Shown here: in pieces, positions 18,334 through 26,552 of the stretch
Layout: every line of letters begins with the position of its first letter
How positions within the stretch are numbered: the first letter of the stretch is position 1
Source of the DNA: Prevotella sp.
Lineage (GTDB): Bacteria; Bacteroidota; Bacteroidia; Bacteroidales; Bacteroidaceae
Direction of reading: 5' to 3'
NCBI GenBank assembly: GCA_022769825.1
Contig: JALEJI010000060.1
Location: 1-64,000 of the forward strand
Length of the DNA stretch: 64,000 nt
Notes under the pieces: model-generated
Told to the model about the DNA's origin: nothing
The model's database searches: none
The model's input: the letters and a program-made list of their open reading frames with translations, nothing else
Made by a program: the position numbers and the translations under genes

Positions 18334-18390
18334 AATAATATGTTTTTTGTCTGTTATTATTTGAATTTCTAAGTAAAAGTTTCTTATCAT

Positions 18391-18430
18391 TGCAAAGGTA
18401 GTAAAATATCGGAAAAAAACACAAAAGCCA
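18391..18430 (-). promoter_or_regulatory. Promoter of the ROK kinase
   Basis: On the minus strand TACCTTTGC (18392-18400) follows a TTTG about 21 nt upstream, close to the Bacteroidota consensus TTTG-N19-21-TAnnTTTG. It lies about 58 nt before the chosen start codon and argues against the longer upstream reading frame. Confidence 0.75.
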
Positions 18431-18459
18431 ATGCTTTTTTTATAAATATTGACAGTAAT

Positions 18460-18492
18460 TTTGCACATAAAACAAAGAATATGTATCTTTGC
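18460..18492 (+). promoter_or_regulatory. Promoter of the threonylcarbamoyl-AMP synthase gene
   Basis: TTTG (18460-18463), 20 nt, then TATCTTTGC (18484-18492): a full match to the Bacteroidota promoter. The ATG follows 17 nt later at 18510. Confidence 0.8.
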
Positions 18493-18509
18493 GCTAAGTT
18501 GAATTTATT

Positions 18510-19079
18510 ATGACACAAGAAGAAGACATTAAGAATGCCGTCAAGGTCCTTAGGGATGGCGGCGTGATTCTTTACCCCACCGACACGGTTTGGGGCATCG
18601 GCTGCGACGCCACCAACGCCGAAGCCGTGGCAAAAGTTTACAAGATTAAGCACCGTGACGACTCCAAGGCCCTCATCTGCCTTGTCGACAGCGACGCGCG
18701 CCTCCAGCGCTACGTCCGCGACGTGCCTGCAGTGGCATGGGACTTGCTCGACCTGGCCGTGAAACCAACCACCGTCATCCTCGACGGAGCGGTGAATCTC
18801 GCGCCAAACCTCATAGCCTCCGATGGTTCTATAGCCTTGCGCATCACGAAGGAGCCTTTCTCTCACGAGCTGTGCTATCGTTTCCAGAAAGCCCTCGTCT
18901 CCACGAGCGCCAACATCAGTGGCGAGCCTGCCGCGCAAAACTATGGCGACATCAGCCAGGAGCTGCTCGACAGCGTGGACTACGTGTGCTTCTCTCGCCG
19001 ACAAGAGCACAAGCCCCACACGCCAAGTTCCATAGTAAGGTTAAGGCAAGACGGAGAGGTTCAGATTATCAGGAAGTGA
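18510..19079 (+). CDS. L-threonylcarbamoyladenylate synthase (YrdC/Sua5 domain)
   Basis: A 189-residue YrdC-domain protein without the C-terminal Sua5 extension. VILYPTDTVWGIGCDA and KIKHRDDSKALICLV contain the conserved threonine/ATP/bicarbonate pocket residues, and ALVSTSANISGEPAA is the family signature. It makes threonylcarbamoyl-AMP, which TsaB, TsaD and TsaE use to form t6A37 on ANN-decoding tRNAs. It is followed one base later by the CLC channel gene, so they form an operon. Confidence 0.93.
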   Translation: MTQEEDIKNAVKVLRDGGVILYPTDTVWGIGCDATNAEAVAKVYKIKHRDDSKALICLVDSDARLQRYVRDVPAVAWDLLDLAVKPTTVILDGAVNLAPNLIASDGSIALRITKEPFSHELCYRFQKALVSTSANISGEPAAQNYGDISQELLDSVDYVCFSRRQEHKPHTPSSIVRLRQDGEVQIIRK

Positions 19080-19080
19080 G

Positions 19081-20853
19081 ATGCTGGAGAGGTTAATAGT
19101 CTGGAGTGGGCGACATCTCACCAATCGTCAAGCGACATCCATCATCGCGTTGCTTATAGGCGTGTTGGCGTCGCTTGCCGCTTTTTCATTGCACAAGCTC
19201 ATCGCCCTGATACAGAATCTCCTCACCAACGACTTTGTGGCCGACAGCTTCAACTGGCTGTACCTTGTCTTCCCGGTCGTCGGCATCTGGCTTACCATGC
19301 TCTTCATCAGGTATGTCGTGAGGGACAACATCTCCCACGGCATCACTCGTGTGCTATACGCCATTTCCACCAAGCAGTCGAAGCTGAAGGCCCACAACTG
19401 CTGGACGTCGCTCGTGGCGTCGGCGCTGACCATCGGTTTCGGCGGATCGGTTGGTGCCGAGGCTCCTATCGTGCTCACGGGCTCCGCCATAGGCTCCAAC
19501 CTTGGTAGGCTTTTCCACATGAGCAGCAGGCAGCTGATGGTGCTCGTGGGCTGTGGCGCCGCCGCCGCTGTCGCCGCCATCTACAAGGCGCCAATAGCGG
19601 GATTGGTGTTCACCCTTGAGGTGCTGATGATAGACATGAACATGGCGTCGATAGTGCCGATACTCATCGCCACCATCACAGCCGACGTGGTGAGCTACAT
19701 ACTCGCCGGCAACGCCACCATGTTCACGTTCCAGCTCGACAACGCATGGAGCGTGGAGCGTGTGCCGGGCACTATCCTCCTTGGCGTTTTCTGCGGTTTC
19801 GTCAGCCTGTATTTCATGCGTGGCATGACGTGGTGCGAAAGCGTTTACGCGAAGCAGAAAGACCATCCTTACAAAAAACTTCTTTTGGGCGGAGTGCTGC
19901 TCAGCGTGCTCATCTTCTTTTTCCCCTCGCTCTACGGTGAGGGGTGGAACGGCCTGGGCATACTGTTGAGCGGAAAGACCCAAGCCGACTGGAACCAGGT
20001 GATGGACGGCTCGTTGTTTTATGGCCATTCCGAACTTCTCATAGCCTACATCGGCTTCGTCATCCTCACGAAGATTGTTGCCACGGCCTCCACCAATGGC
20101 GCTGGGGGATGTGGCGGAACATTCGCGCCGTCGCTTTTCGTGGGTGGCTTTGCCGGGTTCTTCTTTTCCCGACTTTGGAACATGGAGATGCTTGGCACAT
20201 ATCTGCCTGAAAAGAATTTCGTGCTCTTGGGCATGGCGGGCGTGATGGCGGGTGTGATGCACGCCCCGCTGACCGGCATATTCCTAATAGCCGAGATCAC
20301 GGGCGGCTACCAGCTCTTCGTGCCTCTGCTCATCGTTGCCGTGGTCAGCGTGATGGTGATAAGCATCTTCGAGCCTCACAGCATCTATGCCATGCGTTTG
20401 GCACGCGAGGGGAAACTCCTTACCCACCACACCGACAAGAGCATACTCACGCTGATGAACATGGACTTGGTGATAGAGAAAAACGTGACGAAGGTGAAGC
20501 CCGACATACGCCTTGGCAAGTTGGTCAACGTGTTGTCAAACAGCGACTTCAACTATCTTCCTGTGGTCGACGACGATGGGCATCTCCTCGGCGAAATCGA
20601 CATCTTGAAGATTCGCCATATCGTGTTCCGCACCGAGCTTTACCAGCGATACACGGTCGCGCAGCTCATGACGCCAGTACCGGCGTTCCTCTACAACAAC
20701 GAGCCTATGGAGAAAGTGATGAAGAAGTTTGACCATACCAATGCCGAGGCCTTGCCCGTGGTCGACATCAACAACCACCTCATTGGCTACATCTCGCGCC
20801 TTCGCCTTTATAGCGTTTACCGCAAGATGGTGGCCGACTACTCGGCTGAATAG
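19081..20853 (+). CDS. CLC chloride channel/transporter with C-terminal CBS pair
   Basis: A 590-residue membrane protein of the CLC family. GSVGAEAPIVLTGSAIGS corresponds to the GxxGxEGP filter; the gating glutamate is kept. GAGGCGGTFAPSLFVGGF matches the second conserved filter region (GxFxP). About ten or more hydrophobic segments fill residues 20-440. Two CBS domains (about 455-515 and 525-580) lie in the cytoplasm and usually bind adenine nucleotides. The kept gating glutamate is compatible with H+/Cl- exchange, but transporter versus channel cannot be decided here. It is translationally close to the upstream YrdC gene (1-nt gap). Confidence 0.92.
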   Translation: MLERLIVWSGRHLTNRQATSIIALLIGVLASLAAFSLHKLIALIQNLLTNDFVADSFNWLYLVFPVVGIWLTMLFIRYVVRDNISHGITRVLYAISTKQSKLKAHNCWTSLVASALTIGFGGSVGAEAPIVLTGSAIGSNLGRLFHMSSRQLMVLVGCGAAAAVAAIYKAPIAGLVFTLEVLMIDMNMASIVPILIATITADVVSYILAGNATMFTFQLDNAWSVERVPGTILLGVFCGFVSLYFMRGMTWCESVYAKQKDHPYKKLLLGGVLLSVLIFFFPSLYGEGWNGLGILLSGKTQADWNQVMDGSLFYGHSELLIAYIGFVILTKIVATASTNGAGGCGGTFAPSLFVGGFAGFFFSRLWNMEMLGTYLPEKNFVLLGMAGVMAGVMHAPLTGIFLIAEITGGYQLFVPLLIVAVVSVMVISIFEPHSIYAMRLAREGKLLTHHTDKSILTLMNMDLVIEKNVTKVKPDIRLGKLVNVLSNSDFNYLPVVDDDGHLLGEIDILKIRHIVFRTELYQRYTVAQLMTPVPAFLYNNEPMEKVMKKFDHTNAEALPVVDINNHLIGYISRLRLYSVYRKMVADYSAE

Positions 20854-20906
20854 TCCATCCGACATTTTTTTAGTGTCTTTCGGGATTTTTGGTGTAATCG
20901 CATACC

Positions 20907-20933
20907 GCTTTGCAGGGGCAGCCCCTGCAAAGC
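20907..20933. terminator. Strong hairpin after the CLC gene
   Basis: GCTTTGCAGGGG (20907-20918) pairs perfectly with CCCCTGCAAAGC (20922-20933) around a 3-nt loop. It lies 54 nt after the CLC stop codon. There is no long T-run, so it may be a terminator or a small palindromic repeat belonging to the element that follows. Confidence 0.55.
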
Positions 20934-20968
20934 ATACAATACATATCATAATATTTTACAAAAGGTCG

Positions 20969-21194
20969 TCTGAGAATCGATTTTTTTCAACCAAGTCGTC
21001 GCTTGCGTGGAAATGACGCGATTATGAACTGTTTTGGTAAGTAGTTGATTATTAAACGATTACGTTTTTTAATGGCTTTTCGGCGTTGCCAATTCGCTAA
21101 AATGGCGTCGCCGTTACGGTGCAATCGCGTCGCCGTTACGGTGTTATCGCGTCGCCGTTACAGTGCAATCGCGACGCGATTGCACTGTAACGGC
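20969..21194 (+). repeat. Dispersed intergenic element, copy B: leader plus 22-bp palindromic array
   Basis: The 20-nt sequence TCTGAGAATCGATTTTTTTC (20969-20988) is identical to copy A at 3622. The first array unit begins 141 nt later at 21110, and units follow at 21132 and 21154 (22-bp period, GCCGTTACGGTG or a one-base variant). The array ends in an inverted copy: 21154-21173 pairs with 21175-21194 over 20 bp. The gap 20854-21527 contains only this element, the hairpin at 20907 and a promoter at its right end; no gene is supported. Confidence 0.8.
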
Positions 21195-21499
21195 AAAACT
21201 TTTTGGCCCAAAAGCCATTGGCGGTGCAGCAAAGGGGCACCTCGAAGCCGTTTTTCCGCTCTAAAAGCACCGGTTTCCAAGTGTTAAATTTTGGCAATAA
21301 TATTTTACAATTCTACGTGGGCGCACGGTGCCAGTCATGGATTAATATGAGGTTGAGGTCGTATTGCCTTCTTTAGTAAAAAGCATCACTCCAAATTGCG
21401 GAAGAGCTCCATTTAAGGCAAAATCCCTTTGAAATGCCACATTTCGGCTTTGTTATTGAAAAATAATTAATGAATTGGCTCAACTCAATACTTTTTTTG

Positions 21500-21508
21500 T
21501 AACTTTAC
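21500..21508 (+). promoter_or_regulatory. Possible promoter -7 element before the 64-residue gene
   Basis: TAACTTTAC (21500-21508) is one mismatch from TAnnTTTGC and lies 19 nt before the ATG at 21528. A TTG occurs about 22 nt upstream. The match is moderate. Confidence 0.45.
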
Positions 21509-21527
21509 AGAAAAATACGAAGAAACT

Positions 21528-21722
21528 ATGGAAGTAGACGAATACCGCAGCAAGATTCTTGAACTCCTGCTCAACGCCGTGGACGGCGATGGCAAGCCAC
21601 GGCTCACCGAAAAAGAAGCCAAAGAACTCTCCAATGAGTTCTCCGACCAAGAGCTTCTCGACGGCATGCCGTTCAACACCCCTGAGGAGGTGGCCGAGAT
21701 GTTGCTGGATTCAGGATTATGA
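21528..21722 (+). CDS. Small acidic protein upstream of a sigma factor
   Basis: Encodes 64 residues, strongly acidic (MEVDEYRSKILELLLNAV at the start; repeated Glu/Asp later). Predicted to be two or three short helices with no membrane segment. I do not recognise a family. It is the first gene after a probable promoter and ends 22 nt before the sigma factor start, so the two are likely co-transcribed. A regulatory role for the sigma factor is possible but unsupported by sequence. Confidence 0.6.
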   Translation: MEVDEYRSKILELLLNAVDGDGKPRLTEKEAKELSNEFSDQELLDGMPFNTPEEVAEMLLDSGL

Positions 21723-21744
21723 TAAACCGAAAAAACTCTCAGTA

Positions 21745-22371
21745 ATGGAAAACGACCGCAAGACTATAGAAAAGCTCATTAGCTCTAACCAGGGGTTCGT
21801 GATAAGTTTGGCCTCACAGTATAAGCACCGTGGGCTCGAGATGGAAGACCTCGTGAGCGAGGGAAACATTGGCATGCTATCGGCGGCGCGCTCTTTCGAC
21901 GCCTCTCTCGGCAAGAGCTTCGTCACCTATGCCGCCCCTTTCGTGCGTGCCGCCATAGGCAAGGCCATAGAGCAGCAGGCCGGCATCTACAGGGTGCCGC
22001 GCGACGTGGAAGACGTGAAGCTGGAGAAGAGACGCTCGCGCGCCTTGTCGATAGACGCGCCAGTGGGAGGCAGCGCGGAGAGAAGTCTCGCCAGGTCCAT
22101 CCCCGACGCCGACGCGCCAGACCCGGAAAAGCAACTGCGAAAAGAGCTGCTTTCTAAAGAGCTCGCGTCTGTCCTCGCAGGCCTGCAAGAAAGGGAGCGC
22201 CATGTGGTGCAACGCTTCTTCGGACTGGGCGTGGAGTCGAGGACGATGGCGGAGACAGCCGCGGAGATGGGGCTCAAGAGAGAGAGGGTAAGGCAGATTC
22301 GCGACCACGCCGTGAGGAAGATAATGAAGCAGACGCGCGACGCTAACCTGAAAGATTACTTCAAGAACTGA
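21745..22371 (+). CDS. Short sigma-70 family RNA polymerase sigma factor
   Basis: Encodes 208 residues with sigma region 2 (about 10-80: NQGFVISLASQYKHRGLEME, DLVSEGNIGMLSAARSFD) and region 4 (about 150-200: ERHVVQRFFGLGVESRTMAE, LKRERVRQIRDHAVRKIM). The spacer between them is short, with only a partial region 3, and region 1 is absent. It is closer to primary sigma than to ECF factors in region 4 wording, but lacks the usual Bacteroidota RpoD sequence, so it is an additional, possibly alternative factor. The frame is open to 21559, but the ATG at 21745 avoids a long overlap with the upstream gene. Confidence 0.85.
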   Translation: MENDRKTIEKLISSNQGFVISLASQYKHRGLEMEDLVSEGNIGMLSAARSFDASLGKSFVTYAAPFVRAAIGKAIEQQAGIYRVPRDVEDVKLEKRRSRALSIDAPVGGSAERSLARSIPDADAPDPEKQLRKELLSKELASVLAGLQERERHVVQRFFGLGVESRTMAETAAEMGLKRERVRQIRDHAVRKIMKQTRDANLKDYFKN

Positions 22372-22378
22372 ACACGCC

Positions 22379-22939
22379 ATGAAATACCTTCTGCTTTCTG
22401 ACATTCACGGCTCGTTGCCGCGCTTGAGAACTGTATTGGACATCTACCGCAAGGAGCGATGCGACATGCTGTTGCTCCTGGGCGACATCATGAACTATGG
22501 GCCACGCAACTCGCTGCCCGAGGGGCTTGACGCCCGTGGCGTGGCAGAGGAGCTGAACAAGATGAGAGACGAGATAGTGGCGGTGCGCGGCAATTGCGAC
22601 TCCGAGGTCGACCAGATGCTGCTCCTGTTTCCCATCTTGGCCACTTACGCCGTGGTGGTGGACGAGGGACGGAAAATCCTCCTGACCCATGGCCACGTGT
22701 ATAACCGGCAGACCCTTCCGCCGGGACATTTCGACGCCGTGGTGTATGGCCACACCCATCTGTGGGAGCTGACCGACATGGTAAGCGCGGAGGATGGCCG
22801 GCATACCGTGATTTGCAACACGGGATCAATAACCTTCCCCAAAGGAGGCAAACAGCCTACGTTCGGGATTATGGACAATGGGGTAATCTCCATCCGCGAC
22901 CTGGACAACAACATACTCGCTGAACATAAACTAACATAA
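22379..22939 (+). CDS. yfcE: YfcE/MJ0936-type metallophosphodiesterase
   Basis: A 186-residue calcineurin-like phosphoesterase. The metal-binding motifs are SDIHG (start), GDIMNYGPRN, RGNCDSE, THGHVYN and YGHTHLW, in the right order and spacing for YfcE-type enzymes that hydrolyse phosphodiesters with Mn2+. The physiological substrate is unknown. It starts 7 nt after the sigma factor stop and is followed 15 nt later by the NfnAB fusion, so the four genes may form one transcript. Confidence 0.9.
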   Translation: MKYLLLSDIHGSLPRLRTVLDIYRKERCDMLLLLGDIMNYGPRNSLPEGLDARGVAEELNKMRDEIVAVRGNCDSEVDQMLLLFPILATYAVVVDEGRKILLTHGHVYNRQTLPPGHFDAVVYGHTHLWELTDMVSAEDGRHTVICNTGSITFPKGGKQPTFGIMDNGVISIRDLDNNILAEHKLT

Positions 22940-22954
22940 ACCAAAAACAAGACA

Positions 22955-25309
22955 ATGAACAAAATCCTCAAGAAGGCCCAATTCTCCGAGAAGGTCTTTT
23001 ATTTAGAGTTGGAGGCACCGCTCATCGCTAAGAGCTGCAAGCCGGGCAACTTCATCATCGTCCGTGTGGACAGCCACTCCGAAAGGGTGCCTTACACCAT
23101 AGCCAAGAGCGACCCGGAGAAAGGCACGCTCTCTCTCGTGGTGCAAGAAGTCGGCCTCTCATCGACAAAGCTTTGCGAATTGCCAGAGGGTGCCTACGTG
23201 CAAGATGTGGTGGGCCCGCTCGGAACGCCATCCAAGATAGAGAAATATGGCACCGTGGTGTGCGCCGGCGGCGGCATCGGCATTGCCGCAATCCTGCCCA
23301 TACTCACCGCGCTCCACGAGGCCGGCAACAGGGTGGTGTCGGTGCTTGCCGGAAGGACCAAGGAGCTCATCATACTCGAAGACGAGGTGAGGGCCAACAG
23401 CGACGAGGTTATAATAATGACCGACGACGGGTCCTACGGACAGAAAGGCGTGGTGACAGTTGGCGTTGAGGAAGTGATAAAGCGCGAGAAGGTGGACAAG
23501 GTGCTCGCCATTGGCCCACCAATGATGATGAAGTTCACGTCGCTGATGGCACGGAAATACAACATTCCCAACGACGTGTCGCTCAACACCATCATGGTGG
23601 ACGGCACGGGCATGTGCGGCGCCTGCCGTCTCACCATTGGCGGCAAGACGCGCTTCGTCTGCATCGACGGTCCTGAGTTTAACGGCGACGAGGTGGACTG
23701 GAACGAGATGTTGAGCCGAATGACCACTTTCAAGAAGGTGGAACAAGACGAGCTTCAGCACTGGCACGACGAGGGCGAGCCTGACACGGGCGCGCAAGCT
23801 GAGGCTTCCACCAAGGCATGCGCTGCTTCGCCTTGCCAAACGGCTTCTTCTGAAGAGGGCGCTGACGAGCTTACCGACAGGTCGGCACCTTGGCGAGCAG
23901 AGCTGCGCAAGGCCATGAAGCCCAAGGAGCGCATGGCCATAAAGCGAGTGCAGATGCCGGAACTGGATCCAGAATACAGGGCTACGACCCGCCTGGAGGA
24001 GGTGAACAAGGGATTGACAAAGGAGATGGCCATACAGGAGGCGCACCGCTGTCTCGACTGCGCCAAGCCGTCGTGCGTGGAGGGATGCCCAGTGCACATC
24101 AACATCCCTGATTTCATCAAGAACATCGAGCGCGGCAACATCCTCGGTGCGGCTGCCGTGCTAAGGCAGACCTCTGCCTTGCCTGCCGTCTGTGGCCGTG
24201 TATGTCCACAAGAGAAGCAGTGCGAGAGCAAGTGCATACACTTGAAGATGAACGAGCCTGCCGTGGCCATTGGCTACCTTGAGCGTTTCGCCGCCGACTA
24301 CGAGCGCGAGCACGGCGACGGCAAGTTGCCGCAGGTGGAGCCGAGCAACGGCATAAAGGTGGCCGTGGTCGGAAGCGGACCGTCGGGCTTGAGCTTCGCC
24401 GGCGACATGGTGAAGAAAGGCTTCGAGGTCTACGTGTTTGAGGCTTTGCACGAGATAGGCGGAGTGTTGAAATACGGTATACCGGAGTTCAGGTTGCCAA
24501 ACCGCATCGTGGACGCCGAGATAGAGACGTTGCGCCGCGAGGGCGTTCATTTCCAGACCGACACCATCATTGGCAAGACCATAACCATAGACGAGTTGAA
24601 GGCTAAGGGATTCAAGGGATTCTTTGTCGGCTCGGGCGCGGGACTGCCCAACTTCATGGGCATTGAGGGCGAGAACCTCATCAACGTGATGTCGTCCAAC
24701 GAGTACCTGACGCGCGTCAACCTCATGGACGCCGCCAACCCCGAGACCGATACGCCTATAAACATAGGCAAGAAGGTGGTGGTCGTAGGTGGCGGCAACA
24801 CCGCCATGGACTCATGCCGCACGGCCAAGCGCCTTGGAGCCGATGTCACGATAGTGTATCGCCGGTCGGAAGTGGAGATGCCGGCTCGTTTGGAAGAAGT
24901 GAAGCACGCCAAGGAGGAGGGCATCCGTTTCCTCACGCTGCATAACCCCAAGGAGTATCTTGCCGATGAGCAGGGACGCGTGCGCGCCGTGGTGCTCGAC
25001 GTGATGGAGCTTGGCGAGCCAGACGCCTCTGGCCGTCGTCGCCCAGTGCCCACGGGCGAGACGCAGAGGCTCGAATGCGACCAGGTGATAGTGGCGATAG
25101 GCGTGTCGCCGAACCCGCTTGTGCCGAAGTCTATCACGGGCCTTGAGCTCGGACGCAAGGACACCATTGTGGTGGGCGATGACATGCGGTCGTCAAGGCA
25201 AGAAATATATGCCGGAGGCGACATCGTGCGTGGTGGGGCCACCGTGATTCTTGCCATGGGCGACGGAAGGCGGGCCGCGGCAAACATGGCGAGCCAGTTG
25301 CTCGCCTGA
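22955..25309 (+). CDS. Fused NfnAB: NADH-dependent ferredoxin:NADP+ oxidoreductase
   Basis: A 784-residue fusion of two flavoproteins. Residues 1 to about 290 resemble the PyrK/dihydroorotate dehydrogenase electron-transfer subunit: an FAD/NAD reductase fold, then a [2Fe-2S] site in GTGMCGACRLTIGGKTRFVC (about 220-236). A Ala/Glu/Ser-rich linker follows. The rest is GltA-like (glutamate synthase small chain/NfnB): [4Fe-4S] ligands CLDCAKPSCVEGC and CGRVCPQEKQCESKC, then dinucleotide folds GSGPSGLSFAG and GGGNTAMDSCRTA. No glutamate synthase large subunit is nearby, so the NfnAB (electron-bifurcating transhydrogenase) reading is preferred. It would link NADH, NADPH and ferredoxin pools served by Rnf at 50696-55912. 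Confidence 0.88.
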   Translation: MNKILKKAQFSEKVFYLELEAPLIAKSCKPGNFIIVRVDSHSERVPYTIAKSDPEKGTLSLVVQEVGLSSTKLCELPEGAYVQDVVGPLGTPSKIEKYGTVVCAGGGIGIAAILPILTALHEAGNRVVSVLAGRTKELIILEDEVRANSDEVIIMTDDGSYGQKGVVTVGVEEVIKREKVDKVLAIGPPMMMKFTSLMARKYNIPNDVSLNTIMVDGTGMCGACRLTIGGKTRFVCIDGPEFNGDEVDWNEMLSRMTTFKKVEQDELQHWHDEGEPDTGAQAEASTKACAASPCQTASSEEGADELTDRSAPWRAELRKAMKPKERMAIKRVQMPELDPEYRATTRLEEVNKGLTKEMAIQEAHRCLDCAKPSCVEGCPVHINIPDFIKNIERGNILGAAAVLRQTSALPAVCGRVCPQEKQCESKCIHLKMNEPAVAIGYLERFAADYEREHGDGKLPQVEPSNGIKVAVVGSGPSGLSFAGDMVKKGFEVYVFEALHEIGGVLKYGIPEFRLPNRIVDAEIETLRREGVHFQTDTIIGKTITIDELKAKGFKGFFVGSGAGLPNFMGIEGENLINVMSSNEYLTRVNLMDAANPETDTPINIGKKVVVVGGGNTAMDSCRTAKRLGADVTIVYRRSEVEMPARLEEVKHAKEEGIRFLTLHNPKEYLADEQGRVRAVVLDVMELGEPDASGRRRPVPTGETQRLECDQVIVAIGVSPNPLVPKSITGLELGRKDTIVVGDDMRSSRQEIYAGGDIVRGGATVILAMGDGRRAAANMASQLLA

Positions 25310-25356
25310 GACATGGGGGCGGCACGATGATTGTCGCCCCTAAAAAAACAAGAACA

Positions 25357-26517
25357 ATGAAAAAGACATTTCTCTTACTATTATTATCTTTAGTTATTAT
25401 CGGGGCTGGGGCGCAACGCAAGAAGCAGCCCGTGGTGAAGAAGGCGCCTTCCGCGCAGAAGGCAAAAGAGCCTTCGCAGCTGGTGTCGGCGCAAGGAATG
25501 AAACTGTTCAAGAGCTTGTTGCCGGCCACGGCAAAGGTCATGTTCATCGACAGCGTGGTAGTGGACAAGAGCGATTTCCTCAGCCATGTGCCATTGGGAA
25601 GCGAAGCCGGGATGTTGGTGACGAAGAACCCGAAGGCCGACGTAGCCAACCAGATGGGTTGCTATGAGAATGAGCTGGGCTTGCGCCGTATCTACGCCGA
25701 TGGCGACTCCGCAAGCTCGGTGCTTTACACTCAAACCAAGCTGGGCGATGAATGGGGCGAGGGCGCGCGCGTCTCCGACTTCAACAGCCAGATGTACATG
25801 AACCAGAACTTCCCGTTCCTCGTGTCGGATGGCGTGACGCTCTATTTCTCCGCTGAGGGGAGCGAGAGCATGGGCGGACGCGACATCTTCATGAGCGCGT
25901 TCGACTCTGACAACGCCTCGTGGTATAAGCCGCAAAACGTGGGGCTGCCGTTCAACTCCACGGCCAACGACTATCTTCTTGCCATCGATGACCTTGACTC
26001 GCTTGGGTGGTTGGTCACCGACCGCCGACAACCAGCCGGAAAGGTGTGCGTATATACGTTCGTGCCAACGGAAAAGCGACAGAACTTCAACGATGACGAC
26101 CTCGATGACGATGAGCTCATGCCTTTCGCGCGATTGCTGAGTATAAAGGCGACATGGCATTTCGGCGACCGCGCCGCGGCGATGAAGCGACTGGATAACC
26201 TGAGAAAGAGAAACGCGACAAAGAAGGGCGGTGGCGACGACAACGCCATGGCCTTCGTGGTGGACGATAAGACGGTGATAACAAGTCCGGCGCAGTTCAA
26301 GAGCGACAAGAGCCGGCAGCTATATAAGCAACTGGTGGAGCTGCAAGCCATGTGCGTGTCGGGAAAGGCTAAGTTGGACGCGATGCGGGAGAATTATCAT
26401 CGTGGTGACAAGTCGTTGTCGCAAGCCATCTTGAAGGCGGAGAGGCAGCTGGAAAAAGCCACGCAAGACATTACCGACACGGAGAAACAAATACGCAGGA
26501 TTGAAAAGCAAGATTAA
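25357..26517 (+). CDS. Exported PD40/WD40-like repeat protein with C-terminal coiled coil
   Basis: A 386-residue secreted protein. The signal peptide is KKTFLLLLLSLVIIGAGAQ; the in-frame ATG at 25357 is preferred to 25327 because the longer version puts ten extra residues before it. The middle part (FPFLVSDGVTLYFSAEG, SMGGRDIFMSAF) matches PD40 beta-propeller blades seen in TolB-like and PorE/OmpA-associated Bacteroidota proteins. An acidic patch (DDDLDDDE) precedes a helical tail ending in a coiled coil (ILKAERQLEKATQDITDTEK). Its function is not known. Confidence 0.75.
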   Translation: MKKTFLLLLLSLVIIGAGAQRKKQPVVKKAPSAQKAKEPSQLVSAQGMKLFKSLLPATAKVMFIDSVVVDKSDFLSHVPLGSEAGMLVTKNPKADVANQMGCYENELGLRRIYADGDSASSVLYTQTKLGDEWGEGARVSDFNSQMYMNQNFPFLVSDGVTLYFSAEGSESMGGRDIFMSAFDSDNASWYKPQNVGLPFNSTANDYLLAIDDLDSLGWLVTDRRQPAGKVCVYTFVPTEKRQNFNDDDLDDDELMPFARLLSIKATWHFGDRAAAMKRLDNLRKRNATKKGGGDDNAMAFVVDDKTVITSPAQFKSDKSRQLYKQLVELQAMCVSGKAKLDAMRENYHRGDKSLSQAILKAERQLEKATQDITDTEKQIRRIEKQD

Positions 26518-26552
26518 ACAGACAACCACACAAACTAAACAACTTAACCGAT

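Noticed and set aside
17356..18468. Longer ROK kinase of 370 residues
   Set aside because: The extension crosses a full promoter (18391-18430) and is AT-rich, unlike the rest of the gene.
21045..21287. Open frame of 80 codons across repeat element copy B
   Set aside because: Again created by the repeat; its translation does not match the frame crossing copy A outside the array.
21559..22371. Longer sigma factor of 270 residues
   Set aside because: The extra N-terminal part overlaps the 64-residue gene in another frame and is Ser/Pro/Lys-rich without sigma region 1 similarity.
22955..25309. Glutamate synthase small subunit (GltD) as the main call
   Set aside because: No large subunit gene is nearby and the PyrK-like first half indicates NfnAB; kept as an alternative for the second half only.
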